This document shows, in pieces, positions 37,347 through 46,012 of a stretch of DNA of 64,000 nt. The stretch spans positions 140,066 to 204,065 of the forward strand of contig CAXSCR010000002.1 in the NCBI GenBank assembly GCA_964235605.1, in the 5' to 3' direction. A program made the translations under genes and the position numbers. How positions within the stretch are numbered: the first letter of the stretch is position 1; the number at the start of each line of letters is the position of its first letter. The DNA is from DATCRE01 sp964235605 (GTDB lineage: Bacteria; Bacteroidota; Bacteroidia; Cytophagales; Cyclobacteriaceae). The notes below the pieces were generated by a model. That model ran no database searches. It was not told the DNA's origin and was given only the letters and a program-made list of their open reading frames with translations.

Positions 37347-37514
37347 CTATCCATTCTTGCCAGAAGATTTTATCCGTCCTGATTCTTTTAATGCTTTATT
37401 CAGAATCCATTCTATTTGTCCATTCGTACTCCGAAATTCATCACCCGCCCATTTTTCAAGCGCTTTTAACACGTCTGGGTCAAGTCGGAGTACAAATGGT
37501 TTTTTCTGAGACAT
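37347..37514 (-). CDS. Arc-type ribbon-helix-helix DNA-binding protein
   Basis: A 55-residue protein (MSQKKPFVLRLDPDVLKALE ... GQIEWILNKALKESGR). KPFVLRLDPDVLKALEKWA then DEFRSTNGQIEWIL is the Arc/MetJ pattern: a short beta strand with basic and polar residues for DNA contact, then two helices. Small proteins of this kind are often encoded next to SPFH-domain proteins in Bacteroidota. It starts 32 bases after the stop of the SPFH gene. As an RHH dimer it is the natural candidate to bind the TTGATAT half-sites upstream of the operon (38403-38437) and repress it; that is inference. No toxin gene is adjacent, so a toxin-antitoxin role is not supported. Confidence 0.85.
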   Translation of the reverse strand: MSQKKPFVLRLDPDVLKALEKWAGDEFRSTNGQIEWILNKALKESGRIKSSGKNG

Positions 37515-37546
37515 ATTATTTGTGTCGATTATCTGATCAATACATG

Positions 37547-38398
37547 CTAATGATTCAGTGTACCCGCATTTACGACTGGGCTTACATCTTTATCGGCACA
37601 AAGAACTACCATGAGGTTACTCACCATAGCAGCTTTCCGCTCTTCATCAAGGTCAACAATCTTCTTTTTTGATAATTCCTCCAAAGCCATTTGCACCATA
37701 CTAACAGCGCCTTCTACTATCTTAAATCTAGCTGATACGACTGCTGAAGCCTGTTGTCTTCTTAACATGGCACTAGCAATTTCTGGTGCGTAAGCTAAAT
37801 AACCAATGCGAGCTTCTATGACATGAATGCCAGCAATGTCGAGCCTATTCTTCAAAGTTTCTTCTAGTGCGCTGTTCACTTCCTCATGCCCTGACCGCAA
37901 CGTTACTTCTGCCTCAATCTCAAAATTATCATAGGCATACATACCCGCCAATTTTCTAACTGCCGAATCGCTTTGTATGCGTATAAAATTCTCATAGTTA
38001 TCGACATCAAATGCGGCCTTGAAGGTGTCGCGTACTTGCCACACAAGGATTACTCCGATCTGAATTGGATTCCCAACCTTATCATTAACTTTAATTTTTT
38101 CACTATCTAGGTTTCTCGCCCGAAGTGAAACAGATCTTCTACTATACAATGGATTTACCCAAAAGAATCCATTTTGTTTAACAGTGCCTTTGTATTCACC
38201 AAATAGAACAAGCACCACAGAACCATTGGGGTTAACAAAGAAGAATCCGGGTAACAACATGGCTGCTAGGATTAAGGATGAAAGTAGCATGGGATGGCGC
38301 GTAAGGATTACCCCTAAAATTCCAACTAGTACCAAAATGAATACTACGAAAGCCATCAGATATCCTGAAGGCGGTAAGTTTTCTTTTTCTTTATTCAT
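37547..38398 (-). CDS. SPFH (band 7/stomatin-like) membrane protein
   Basis: 283 residues. Two N-terminal hydrophobic segments (about 12-32 and 35-55) anchor it in the inner membrane; residues about 60-265 form the SPFH domain (GSVVLVLFGEYKGTVKQNGF, SVSLRARNLDSEKIKVND, then NPIQIGVILVWQVRDTFKAA). Family members scaffold membrane microdomains and often guard proteases. The final stretch (ALEELSKKKIVDLDEERKAA, then MVSNLMVVLCADKDVSPVVN) matches the subgroup paired with a small Arc-type protein. First gene of the operon SPFH-RHH-(secreted protein). The start lies 5 bases from the first operator-like half-site. No typical -7 box was found. Confidence 0.9.
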   Translation of the reverse strand: MNKEKENLPPSGYLMAFVVFILVLVGILGVILTRHPMLLSSLILAAMLLPGFFFVNPNGSVVLVLFGEYKGTVKQNGFFWVNPLYSRRSVSLRARNLDSEKIKVNDKVGNPIQIGVILVWQVRDTFKAAFDVDNYENFIRIQSDSAVRKLAGMYAYDNFEIEAEVTLRSGHEEVNSALEETLKNRLDIAGIHVIEARIGYLAYAPEIASAMLRRQQASAVVSARFKIVEGAVSMVQMALEELSKKKIVDLDEERKAAMVSNLMVVLCADKDVSPVVNAGTLNH

Positions 38399-38402
38399 AT
38401 GT

Positions 38403-38437
38403 TTGATATTAAAGTGATATCAATTAGATATTGATAT
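38403..38437. promoter_or_regulatory. operator-like array of three TTGATAT half-sites
   Basis: TTGATAT at 38403-38409, its complement ATATCAA at 38417-38423, and TTGATAT again at 38431-38437. The half-sites alternate in direction and are spaced exactly 14 bases start to start. The inner pair forms a perfect 8-bp palindrome ATATCAAT-TAGAT-ATTGATAT. The array lies 5-39 bases upstream of the SPFH start and about 70 bases from the divergent bestrophin start. The pattern fits cooperative binding of RHH dimers. Confidence 0.55.
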
Positions 38438-38508
38438 GAATCTATAACGCAATCCTATAAAAAAGGTTGGTTGGAAAAGTATTAATCTTAGGTTTTCTTT
38501 GCAGACAT

Positions 38509-39384
38509 ATGGTAAATTATAATCCGAAGGTTTGGTATAGCCTTATTTTTCACTCCTATAGCCAGCACGTTATGCGCACATTATGGCCTGTTTTAGGTTT
38601 CATGGCTGCCTTTTCATGTTTATGTTGTTACCTTATACTCAATGTCTTCAGGTTACATGAAGGCGATTTTCATAGTACCATAAGCATGCACTCGCTGCTT
38701 GGTATTGTGTTGGGTTTATTTCTCGTATTTCGCACTAATTCAGCTTATGAACGCTGGTGGGAAGGTAGAAAACTTTGGGGTGGACTTGTAAACAGCACAC
38801 GCAATTTTGCACTTAAACTCAATGCTTACATAAGCCCTGAAGAACATGAGGAAAGAGAATGGTTTGCTCGCATGATCTGCAATTTTGTATTTGCTATGAA
38901 AGAAAGCCTTCGATCAGGGGCGCAACTCAATCTTTTGGACTTAAAAAATGGTGAGTTAGAGGAATTAACTAACGTAAGACATAAACCGAATAAAATTGCT
39001 TCTTTGTTATATAAGAAAATAAACGCTTTATATATTGAAAAGCGGTTAACGGGCGATCATATTATAAATCTGGATAAGGAGTTGAAAGACTTCATTGATA
39101 TTATAGGTGGTTGTGAGCGAATCAAAAACACACCGATCCCTTACTCGTACACCATGTATATCAAGAAGTTTATATTTATATACATTATAACACTACCATT
39201 TGGTTTTGTTACCACCTCAGGCTACATGACGGTGCCGATTGTGGTTCTTATTTCTTTTGTATTGCTAAGTGTAGAATTAATAGCAGAAGAAATAGAAGAT
39301 CCTTTTGGAAAAGATGTTAATGACCTACCAACTGATGAGTTAGCAGTAAAGATTAAAAAGGATGTTCATGAAATTTTACTTTAA
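38509..39384 (+). CDS. bestrophin family ion channel
   Basis: 291 residues from ATG 38509 (the frame runs on to a TTG at 38467, which would add a non-conserved tail). Matches bacterial bestrophins, pentameric inner-membrane anion or cation channels: WPVLGFMAAFSCLCCYLIL (TM1), HSLLGIVLGLFLVFRTNSAY then ERWWEGRKLWGGLVNSTRNF (the family signature), then IYIITLPFGFVTTSGYMTVP and VLLSVELIAEEIEDPFGKDV with the acidic C-terminal Ca-cluster-like motif EIEDPFG..DVNDLP. Divergent from the SPFH operon across the half-site array, so both sides may share control. Confidence 0.92.
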   Translation: MVNYNPKVWYSLIFHSYSQHVMRTLWPVLGFMAAFSCLCCYLILNVFRLHEGDFHSTISMHSLLGIVLGLFLVFRTNSAYERWWEGRKLWGGLVNSTRNFALKLNAYISPEEHEEREWFARMICNFVFAMKESLRSGAQLNLLDLKNGELEELTNVRHKPNKIASLLYKKINALYIEKRLTGDHIINLDKELKDFIDIIGGCERIKNTPIPYSYTMYIKKFIFIYIITLPFGFVTTSGYMTVPIVVLISFVLLSVELIAEEIEDPFGKDVNDLPTDELAVKIKKDVHEILL

Positions 39385-39503
39385 AAAATTGAACTGAATA
39401 TAAAATAAAGAAAAATTGAAGCGATCAATACTGCATACATAATCAAATCTACCCTTACATAGGGTTTATATTCTTTATAAAGTTCTTTTAACCTCTTCAA
39501 CAT
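39381..39503 (-). CDS. 40-residue single-span membrane miniprotein
   Basis: ATG at 39503, 40 codons, stop overlapping the bestrophin stop (convergent). The product begins with a basic amphipathic segment (MLKRLKELYKEYKPYVRVD) and ends with a single membrane helix (LIMYAVLIASIFLYFIFSSIF). This is a well-formed positive-inside topology, and I recall short ORFs of similar make-up in other Bacteroidota. It has no T-rich nonsense character; the codons are ordinary. It may modulate a membrane complex, possibly the channel next door; that is speculation. Confidence 0.5.
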   Translation of the reverse strand: MLKRLKELYKEYKPYVRVDLIMYAVLIASIFLYFIFSSIF

Positions 39504-39662
39504 GTCGCCATATTATTAAATTAAAATATAGCAGCAAGGTAACTATTTAATCCTTATCACGTCTTTGGGATGTACGTCGATAGTAATCATTTTTATTTTA
39601 GAAGCAAGTAAGGGTTAAATCCGATACAATTGTCTAATAGAGAAACTACATAATTAATTATA

Positions 39663-42017
39663 ATGATGCGTTATTTACTTATTACAGCCCTTATGTTTAT
39701 TGCCTGCGTTGCTTTCGCACAGGAAAAAGTCACGTTGAATGGTTATGTTAAAGACGCCGAAAATGGCGAGGAATTAATAGGAGTGTCAGTCTACGTTCCA
39801 CAATTAAAGGCTGGTGTTACCACCAACTCTTATGGTTTCTATTCAATTACAATACCCAAAGGCACTTACGATATTCAATTTAGTTTTATTGGCTTTAAAA
39901 CACAAACAACGCGTTTTGATCTGACCAAAGATGAGTCAAGAAATATTGAATTAGCAGCTGAAGCAACTTATATCGAAGAAGTAGTTATTGAAGAGCGAGC
40001 AATCGATGCCAATGTAACTGATGTGCAAATGAGCAGAAACATTATTAACATGGAGCAGGTGCGCAAACTCCCAGCGCTATTCGGTGAGATTGACATTATT
40101 AAGAATATTCAGATGTTGCCAGGTGTTCTCACCGCGGGCGAAGGCACCTCAGCATTCTATGTGCGTGGCGGTGGCGCCGATCAGAATATGATATTAATTG
40201 ATGAAGCACCTATTTATGATCCTTCCCATTTGTTCGGATTGTTTTCGGTGTTTAATGCAGATGTTATCAAAGATTCGGAGTTGTACAAAGGCGGTATACC
40301 GGCACGCTTTGGAGGTAGACTTTCATCTGTGCTTGACGTTAGAACAAAAGATGGAAACAATAAAAAGCTAGCTGTATCAGGAGGCATTGGCATTATGGCT
40401 AGTCGTCTTATGATTGAAGGTCCAATAAAAAAAGAGAAAAGCTCATTTATAATTTCAGCCCGTCGTTCTTATGTTGATGTTTTTTTAAAAGCTGCGAAAA
40501 AGGATAATTCAGTTTTTTTCTACGATGTCAACGCCAAAGTAAATTGGAAAGCAAATAATAGTAATCGCTTCTTCCTTTCTTTTTATCAAGGCCATGATCA
40601 GTTCACATTTAACAGAGGGGATGGAGGCTTTGGATGGGGTAACACGACAGGAACATTTAGATGGAATCATCTCTTTAATGAGCGTTTGTTTTTGAATACA
40701 TCTGTTATTGCAAGCAAATTTAATTATGCATTGGAGATTAACGATATAGGGGGATTTAAATGGTCGGCTGGTTTGCAAGAATATAGTTTGAAGAATGATT
40801 TAGCATACTATATCAATACTCAAAATGAACTCACATTTGGATATCATGTAACGGGTAAGAAATTTGATCCTGCTAAAATATCCGTAGGCGGGGGGCAAGG
40901 TTCATTCTTTGATGCTTATGAGGCAGAGCACATGTATGCACTTGATCACGGAATTTATATAAACAATCAACAAAAGGTTAATGACAAGCTAACGCTTGAT
41001 TATGGAGTGCGTCTGTCTATTTTTCAAAATATTGGTAAGGGTAACGTGATTCTATATGAAGATCCATCCGATAACACCACAATCAATCCAATAGATACGT
41101 TGCATTATAAGTCATTTCAAACAATTAAGACTTACACGAATTTAGAGCCACGATTAGGTATACGTTACGTTCTTGTTCCTGGGCAATCAATTAAACTTTC
41201 CTATAATCGTATGGTGCAGAACACCCATTTGATTTCAGCAGGTACAGTTCCTTTACCTTTTAATACTTGGAATCCAAGTGGCTATTATTTAAGGCCACAA
41301 ATTGCTGATCAAGTCGCAACAGGATATTTCAGAAATTTTAAAGACAATGTTTATGAACTCTCGGTAGAGACTTACTACAAAAACATGCAAGATGTAACTG
41401 ACTTTGCTGACAACGCATCCATTCAGCTGAATAAAAATCTTTCAACAGAATTTCGTCAGGGCAAATCATGGTCATACGGTGCAGAATTTATGGTGACTAA
41501 AAAGGAAGGTAAATTAACGGGCATGTTAAGCTATACATTGTCTAAGACGACACGCAAAATACCTGAAGTGAATCTAGGTAATTCTTTTCCAGCAAATTAC
41601 GATCGAAGAAATGCATTGACCCTGGCTGCAACCTATGATTTAAATCCGAAATGGTCGTTCGGTACGAATTTCACGTATAGCACGGGAAGACCGATAACAT
41701 TACCTGCGGGCAAGTATGAATACAACGGATATCATGCTGATGTAATCACCGAGCGTAACGGCTATAGACTTCCAGCTTTTCATCGGTTAGATCTATCTGC
41801 TACGCTTAATCCACGTAAGAACGCGAATAGAAAGTGGCATGGCCAATGGATATTCTCGATATACAATGTGTATAACAGAAAAAATCCGTTCTCAATTTAT
41901 ACACGCATAAAGCAAGATGACAACAGAATTCCAAATGGTACGGAAACAGAAAAAGAAGCAAGAATGATTTATCTCTTCCCCATTTTGCCATTTGTTACCT
42001 ACAACTTTAAATTTTAA
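39663..42017 (+). CDS. TonB-dependent receptor with carboxypeptidase-like regulatory domain
   Basis: 784 residues, an outer-membrane TonB-driven importer. Signal peptide 1-20 (ending CVAFAQ). Residues about 22-105 are a carboxypeptidase-regulatory-like domain (VTLNGYVKDAENGEELIGVS, then GFYSITIPKGTYDIQFSFIG), about 115-225 the plug (AFYVRGGGADQNMILIDEAP then IYDPSHLFG; FGGRLSSVLDVRTKDG), and the rest the 22-strand barrel ending YLFPILPFVTYNFKF with terminal aromatic Phe. Its stop is 4 bases from the DUF4249 lipoprotein gene, an arrangement recurrent in Bacteroidota. The ligand is unknown. Two adjacent ATGs (39663, 39666) are possible starts. Confidence 0.93.
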   Translation: MMRYLLITALMFIACVAFAQEKVTLNGYVKDAENGEELIGVSVYVPQLKAGVTTNSYGFYSITIPKGTYDIQFSFIGFKTQTTRFDLTKDESRNIELAAEATYIEEVVIEERAIDANVTDVQMSRNIINMEQVRKLPALFGEIDIIKNIQMLPGVLTAGEGTSAFYVRGGGADQNMILIDEAPIYDPSHLFGLFSVFNADVIKDSELYKGGIPARFGGRLSSVLDVRTKDGNNKKLAVSGGIGIMASRLMIEGPIKKEKSSFIISARRSYVDVFLKAAKKDNSVFFYDVNAKVNWKANNSNRFFLSFYQGHDQFTFNRGDGGFGWGNTTGTFRWNHLFNERLFLNTSVIASKFNYALEINDIGGFKWSAGLQEYSLKNDLAYYINTQNELTFGYHVTGKKFDPAKISVGGGQGSFFDAYEAEHMYALDHGIYINNQQKVNDKLTLDYGVRLSIFQNIGKGNVILYEDPSDNTTINPIDTLHYKSFQTIKTYTNLEPRLGIRYVLVPGQSIKLSYNRMVQNTHLISAGTVPLPFNTWNPSGYYLRPQIADQVATGYFRNFKDNVYELSVETYYKNMQDVTDFADNASIQLNKNLSTEFRQGKSWSYGAEFMVTKKEGKLTGMLSYTLSKTTRKIPEVNLGNSFPANYDRRNALTLAATYDLNPKWSFGTNFTYSTGRPITLPAGKYEYNGYHADVITERNGYRLPAFHRLDLSATLNPRKNANRKWHGQWIFSIYNVYNRKNPFSIYTRIKQDDNRIPNGTETEKEARMIYLFPILPFVTYNFKF

Positions 42018-42021
42018 TTCC

Positions 42022-42852
42022 ATGAACAAAATACTTATAACTCTTGCAGTACCATTTTTACTTTGGTCATGCGATGTACCCATACAACTGGACCTCAATC
42101 AATCAGAATCAAAAGTAGTTATTGAAGGGTTAGTTACAGACCAACCAGGAAGACAATATGTAAAAATAAGTCGCTCTGTAGATTTTTATGATTCAGGCCA
42201 AGTTAGAGTTACCAATGCAATTGTAACGGTAACAGATGATTTGAATCAGGTATTTTTGTTTGTTCATAATCCTGAGAATAAGGATGAGCGTACAGGTTAT
42301 TATGTTCCTGTAGTTGACTTCGTTGGCCAAATCGGACGTACGTATACATTAACAGTTAATATTGATGAGGAGACTTACAATGCCTCGGATAAATTATTTA
42401 GTGTGAGCCCGCTAGATAAAGTAGATTTCAGAATCAACGAGGAGGAAAAACGTGATCCAGAAATCAGGGGCAGATTTTACGAAACATTGATATTCACCAA
42501 GGAACCTCCAGATACCAAAGATTTTTATTTGTTTAAACTTTATCGAAATGATTCTATCAAATACGGTAATGCAAATGACATATATTTTAGTGATGATGAA
42601 TATCTTTCTGATAACATTGATGGGTTTGCTCTCCCTGTATTTTATGCCCCAGGTGATATCGCAAAAGTTGAAGCATACAGCATATCCCGAAGTTGTTATG
42701 TTTTTTATTCAGACATGCAAAAGTTACTAAATAATGATGGTGGTTTGTTCGGTTCACCACCTGCTAATTGTCGCAATAATATAGACAATGGCGCCCTTGG
42801 CTTTTTTCAAGCGAGTGCTATGAACATAAAGGAGGTAGTGATTGAAGAATGA
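42022..42852 (+). CDS. DUF4249 family lipoprotein
   Basis: 276 residues from ATG 42022; the longer frame from 41992 lies within the receptor gene. Lipobox LLWSC (Cys17). The mature start VPIQLDLNQSESKVVIEGLV then TDQPGRQYVKISRSVDF is characteristic of DUF4249, a beta-rich family whose genes follow TonB receptors with a regulatory domain, as here (4-base gap). Probably an outer-membrane-anchored accessory of the receptor, comparable in position to SusD but unrelated in sequence. The C-terminus (CRNNIDNGALGFFQASAMNI) is also typical. Function unproven. Confidence 0.88.
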   Translation: MNKILITLAVPFLLWSCDVPIQLDLNQSESKVVIEGLVTDQPGRQYVKISRSVDFYDSGQVRVTNAIVTVTDDLNQVFLFVHNPENKDERTGYYVPVVDFVGQIGRTYTLTVNIDEETYNASDKLFSVSPLDKVDFRINEEEKRDPEIRGRFYETLIFTKEPPDTKDFYLFKLYRNDSIKYGNANDIYFSDDEYLSDNIDGFALPVFYAPGDIAKVEAYSISRSCYVFYSDMQKLLNNDGGLFGSPPANCRNNIDNGALGFFQASAMNIKEVVIEE

Positions 42853-42972
42853 TAGTCTAAACTTTACCGGCTTTATTTAATTAGTATCTTAACTAATCGC
42901 CGCCACATTTATCACACATAATTTGCTTTTTCCGAAAGGGAGTTGAATCTTTCACGTTGGTAATCATACCCA

Positions 42973-45927
42973 ATGAAAAAAAATCAACTCCTTTTCGCTT
43001 TTTTGATCCTTCTTACGCTGAGTACGCATGCTCAGGTTATTTTAGAAAATAATCCAACCGGCCTCAAATGGTATCAAGTAAATACAGAACACTTCCGTGT
43101 TTTATTTACCAAAGGCTTTGAACAGCAAGCACAGCGAATGGCAAATACCTTGGAGCACCTGCGTGTGCCTGAGGCAAAAAGTATGGAGAGCGCACCACGG
43201 AAGATCTCTGTTATCTTACAAAATCAATCTGCTATATCTAATGGCTTTGTAAGTATCACCCCAAGGCGGTCGGAGTTTTATACCATGCCTTCACAGAATT
43301 ACAATTTTTTAGGGACAAACGATTGGCTTAACATGCTAGCATCGCATGAGTATAGGCATATAGCCCAGTACCAGCATGCAACACGGGGATTTAATAAAAT
43401 GGTATATTATCTGTTCGGCCCCAATACATTAGCAGCCATGGCGCATGTAGCGGCACCACAATGGTTTTGGGAAGGTGATGCCGTTGCTACAGAAACAGCA
43501 TTTACACACAGTGGACGCGGTCGCATTCCAAATTTTGATTTGTTATTTAAAACCAATTTAATGGAAGGCCGCACCTTCAACTATCACAAACAATATTTAC
43601 GTTCTTATAAACATAACATACCCAACCATTATGTTCTCGGCTTCCACATGGTAAGCTATCTTAGAAAGAAAACCAATGATCCAGATATTTGGGCAAAGAT
43701 CACGGCAAGGTCATGGAACCTACCCTTCATTCCATTCGCATTCTCAAACGCTATTAAAAAGGAAACTGGTTTGTATGTCACTGATCTTTATAAAAGCATG
43801 GCTGGTGATTTAAAAAAAGAATGGCAGAAAGAAATTGACAACTTACAATTAACACCTTTTGAAAAAGTACCCACCAACAGAAGAAAAGGCTATACAGACT
43901 ATACGTTTCCACAAATGCTAGACGATGGTAGCATAGTAGCTATGAAGGAAGGTATCGGTAATATTGAGCAGTTTGTTATACTAAAAAATGGTAAGGAATG
44001 TAAGGCATTTACACCTGGCTTTATAAATGAAGCGGGCATGTTATCAATTGCAGATTCTAAAATTGTTTGGAATGAATTCGGTTATGATCCCAGGTGGATT
44101 AAACGGAACTATACTCTGATTAAGACTTATGATTTTAAAACTAAGAAAAAAAGAAGAATTGGTTCAAGACATGAACGCTTAGCAGGTGCCGCTTTGTCTC
44201 CTGATGGTAAGCAAGTATTAACCGTAAGAACAGATGCGTACTATAAAACTACGCTCGTAGCAATTGATTTCACGAGTGGAAAAGTTGTTAAAGAATTTGC
44301 TAATCCTGAGAACCATTTTATAAGCATGGCGCGTTGGTCTGATGATGGTAAAAAGATTGTTGCTCTTAAGACCACGTCATTAGGTAGAACTGTTTCATTG
44401 ATTGATTTTGATTCAGGAATTTCGAAAGATCTACTTCCTGAAAGTCATGAGAATATCGGTTACCCTATTCTCGCTGGAGGTTATCTTCTTTATAACTCAC
44501 CCGTAACAGGTATTGATAATATTTTCGCATTAGATCTAAATACACATATAAAGTATCAAATCACATCCAGTAAGTACGGAGCTTATAATCCAGTGATATC
44601 TAAGGATGGTAAAACCATGTATTACAATGAACAGGGCCGTGATGGGATGGATGTTGTGTATGTATCGTTTGATCCGGTTTCATGGAAGAAATTTGAACCT
44701 AACATAGATCCAACAAAATCCATAGCAGATATTTTAACTGCCCAGGAAGGTATGCCTAATTTATTAGACAGCATACCACAAAAGCAACTTAAGGTTACAA
44801 GATATTCAAAGTTAAAAGGTCTAATCAACCCCTATGGTTGGGGTGTGTTTCTTGATAACTCACTCACACAAGTCAGTGTTGGTATTTCATCGCAAGATAT
44901 TTTAAGCACCACACAAATTAATACGGGGTATTATTTTGATGTCAATGAAAGAACCGGGTCATGGAAGGCTTCAGTAAGTTATCAGGCGCTATTTCCAATA
45001 ATTGATGTACAGGCAACACATAGCAATAGAAAAGTAAACGAGGGTGATATTGCATACCTCGATGTGGACTCTAGTACTGTAATTCAAAATCTAACCTTTG
45101 ATTGGAAAGAAACAACGTTAGAAGCAGGTTTACGAATACCATTAAATCTAACCGCGTCAAAATTTGTGACCAATATGATTATTTCAAATTATGTTGGATA
45201 TACTGCTGTTAAAGATTTTCACAATAGTATAAATGGCGAGGGAAGATTATTGCCGCGGACAAAAAATTCAATATACTTTTTTAGAGATTACATTGATGGA
45301 GGCAGCTTTCTATATAATCACTTGGACTTTTCTTTTCACCGACGCCTTAAAACTAGTAGAAGGGATATAAATAGCAAATGGGCACAATCCTTATTTATTA
45401 ACCACTACAGTACACCTTACGGAGGAGATTATTCAGGAAATCAATTTTCGTTATATGGTGTAGGATATTTTCCTGGTCTATTTAAACATCACTCATTGTG
45501 GGGGTATTGGGCTTACCAAAAATCAGATATACCAACTGCAAACCAAATAACGGGTGAAGGACTAAACAATTATACCTTTCGCAATCACATACCGTTGCCA
45601 CGTGGTCAATCGATCTCACTTTTTCCTGAATTTTACGCCATGTCGGCCAATTATGCATTACCCATATGGTATCCTGATGTAGCTTTGGGTCCGCTCTTAA
45701 ACTTCCAACGACTTCGCTTGAATACTTTTGTGGATTATGGCTTTGGCCTAATTAAAACAAATAGGGGAAACCGATCATTTTCCTACACCACTGTAGGCGC
45801 AGAAGTAAAGCTTGATCTCAATCTCATGCGTTTTCTACCCCAATTTGATATTGGGTTCCGATATTCGTATGGGGTTGCGCCATCTGTTTCAAAATTTGAG
45901 TTATTGATAGGCACATTCAATTTTTAA
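42973..45927 (+). CDS. secreted gluzincin-like HExxH protein with beta-propeller and C-terminal barrel-like region
   Basis: 984 residues with signal peptide 1-20 (LSTHAQ). Residues about 25-290 look like a zinc metallopeptidase: HEYRH (His125, Glu126, His129) and a downstream Glu168 in WFWEGDAVATET, as in gluzincins. Residues about 300-570 contain TolB/WD40-like propeller blades (LSPDGKQVLTVRTDAYYKTT; ARWSDDGKKIVALKT; PVISKDGKTMYYNEQGRDGM). The last 370 residues are strand-rich and end in GVAPSVSKFELLIGTFNF with a terminal Phe, as for an outer-membrane barrel. The three-part layout suggests a peptidase fixed in the outer membrane. Substrate and activity are unproven. It is transcribed separately from the DUF4249 gene (120-base gap). 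Confidence 0.75.
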   Translation: MKKNQLLFAFLILLTLSTHAQVILENNPTGLKWYQVNTEHFRVLFTKGFEQQAQRMANTLEHLRVPEAKSMESAPRKISVILQNQSAISNGFVSITPRRSEFYTMPSQNYNFLGTNDWLNMLASHEYRHIAQYQHATRGFNKMVYYLFGPNTLAAMAHVAAPQWFWEGDAVATETAFTHSGRGRIPNFDLLFKTNLMEGRTFNYHKQYLRSYKHNIPNHYVLGFHMVSYLRKKTNDPDIWAKITARSWNLPFIPFAFSNAIKKETGLYVTDLYKSMAGDLKKEWQKEIDNLQLTPFEKVPTNRRKGYTDYTFPQMLDDGSIVAMKEGIGNIEQFVILKNGKECKAFTPGFINEAGMLSIADSKIVWNEFGYDPRWIKRNYTLIKTYDFKTKKKRRIGSRHERLAGAALSPDGKQVLTVRTDAYYKTTLVAIDFTSGKVVKEFANPENHFISMARWSDDGKKIVALKTTSLGRTVSLIDFDSGISKDLLPESHENIGYPILAGGYLLYNSPVTGIDNIFALDLNTHIKYQITSSKYGAYNPVISKDGKTMYYNEQGRDGMDVVYVSFDPVSWKKFEPNIDPTKSIADILTAQEGMPNLLDSIPQKQLKVTRYSKLKGLINPYGWGVFLDNSLTQVSVGISSQDILSTTQINTGYYFDVNERTGSWKASVSYQALFPIIDVQATHSNRKVNEGDIAYLDVDSSTVIQNLTFDWKETTLEAGLRIPLNLTASKFVTNMIISNYVGYTAVKDFHNSINGEGRLLPRTKNSIYFFRDYIDGGSFLYNHLDFSFHRRLKTSRRDINSKWAQSLFINHYSTPYGGDYSGNQFSLYGVGYFPGLFKHHSLWGYWAYQKSDIPTANQITGEGLNNYTFRNHIPLPRGQSISLFPEFYAMSANYALPIWYPDVALGPLLNFQRLRLNTFVDYGFGLIKTNRGNRSFSYTTVGAEVKLDLNLMRFLPQFDIGFRYSYGVAPSVSKFELLIGTFNF

Positions 45928-46012
45928 GGTTTAAAATGGCTTGAATATCCTTTTTTTTAAACCTACTTTTGAACCCTTTAAAAACGAACCCATATTTAAT
46001 AACACTATAGCA

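Noticed and set aside
37347..37514. Antitoxin of a toxin-antitoxin pair
   Set aside because: The neighbours are an SPFH protein and a secreted protein with signal peptide; no small toxin-like ORF (RelE, MazF, HicA types) was seen.
37315..37672. Plus-strand ORFs antisense to the Arc-like gene
   Set aside because: The minus strand encodes a well-formed ribbon-helix-helix protein over the same bases; the plus-strand proteins have no family features.
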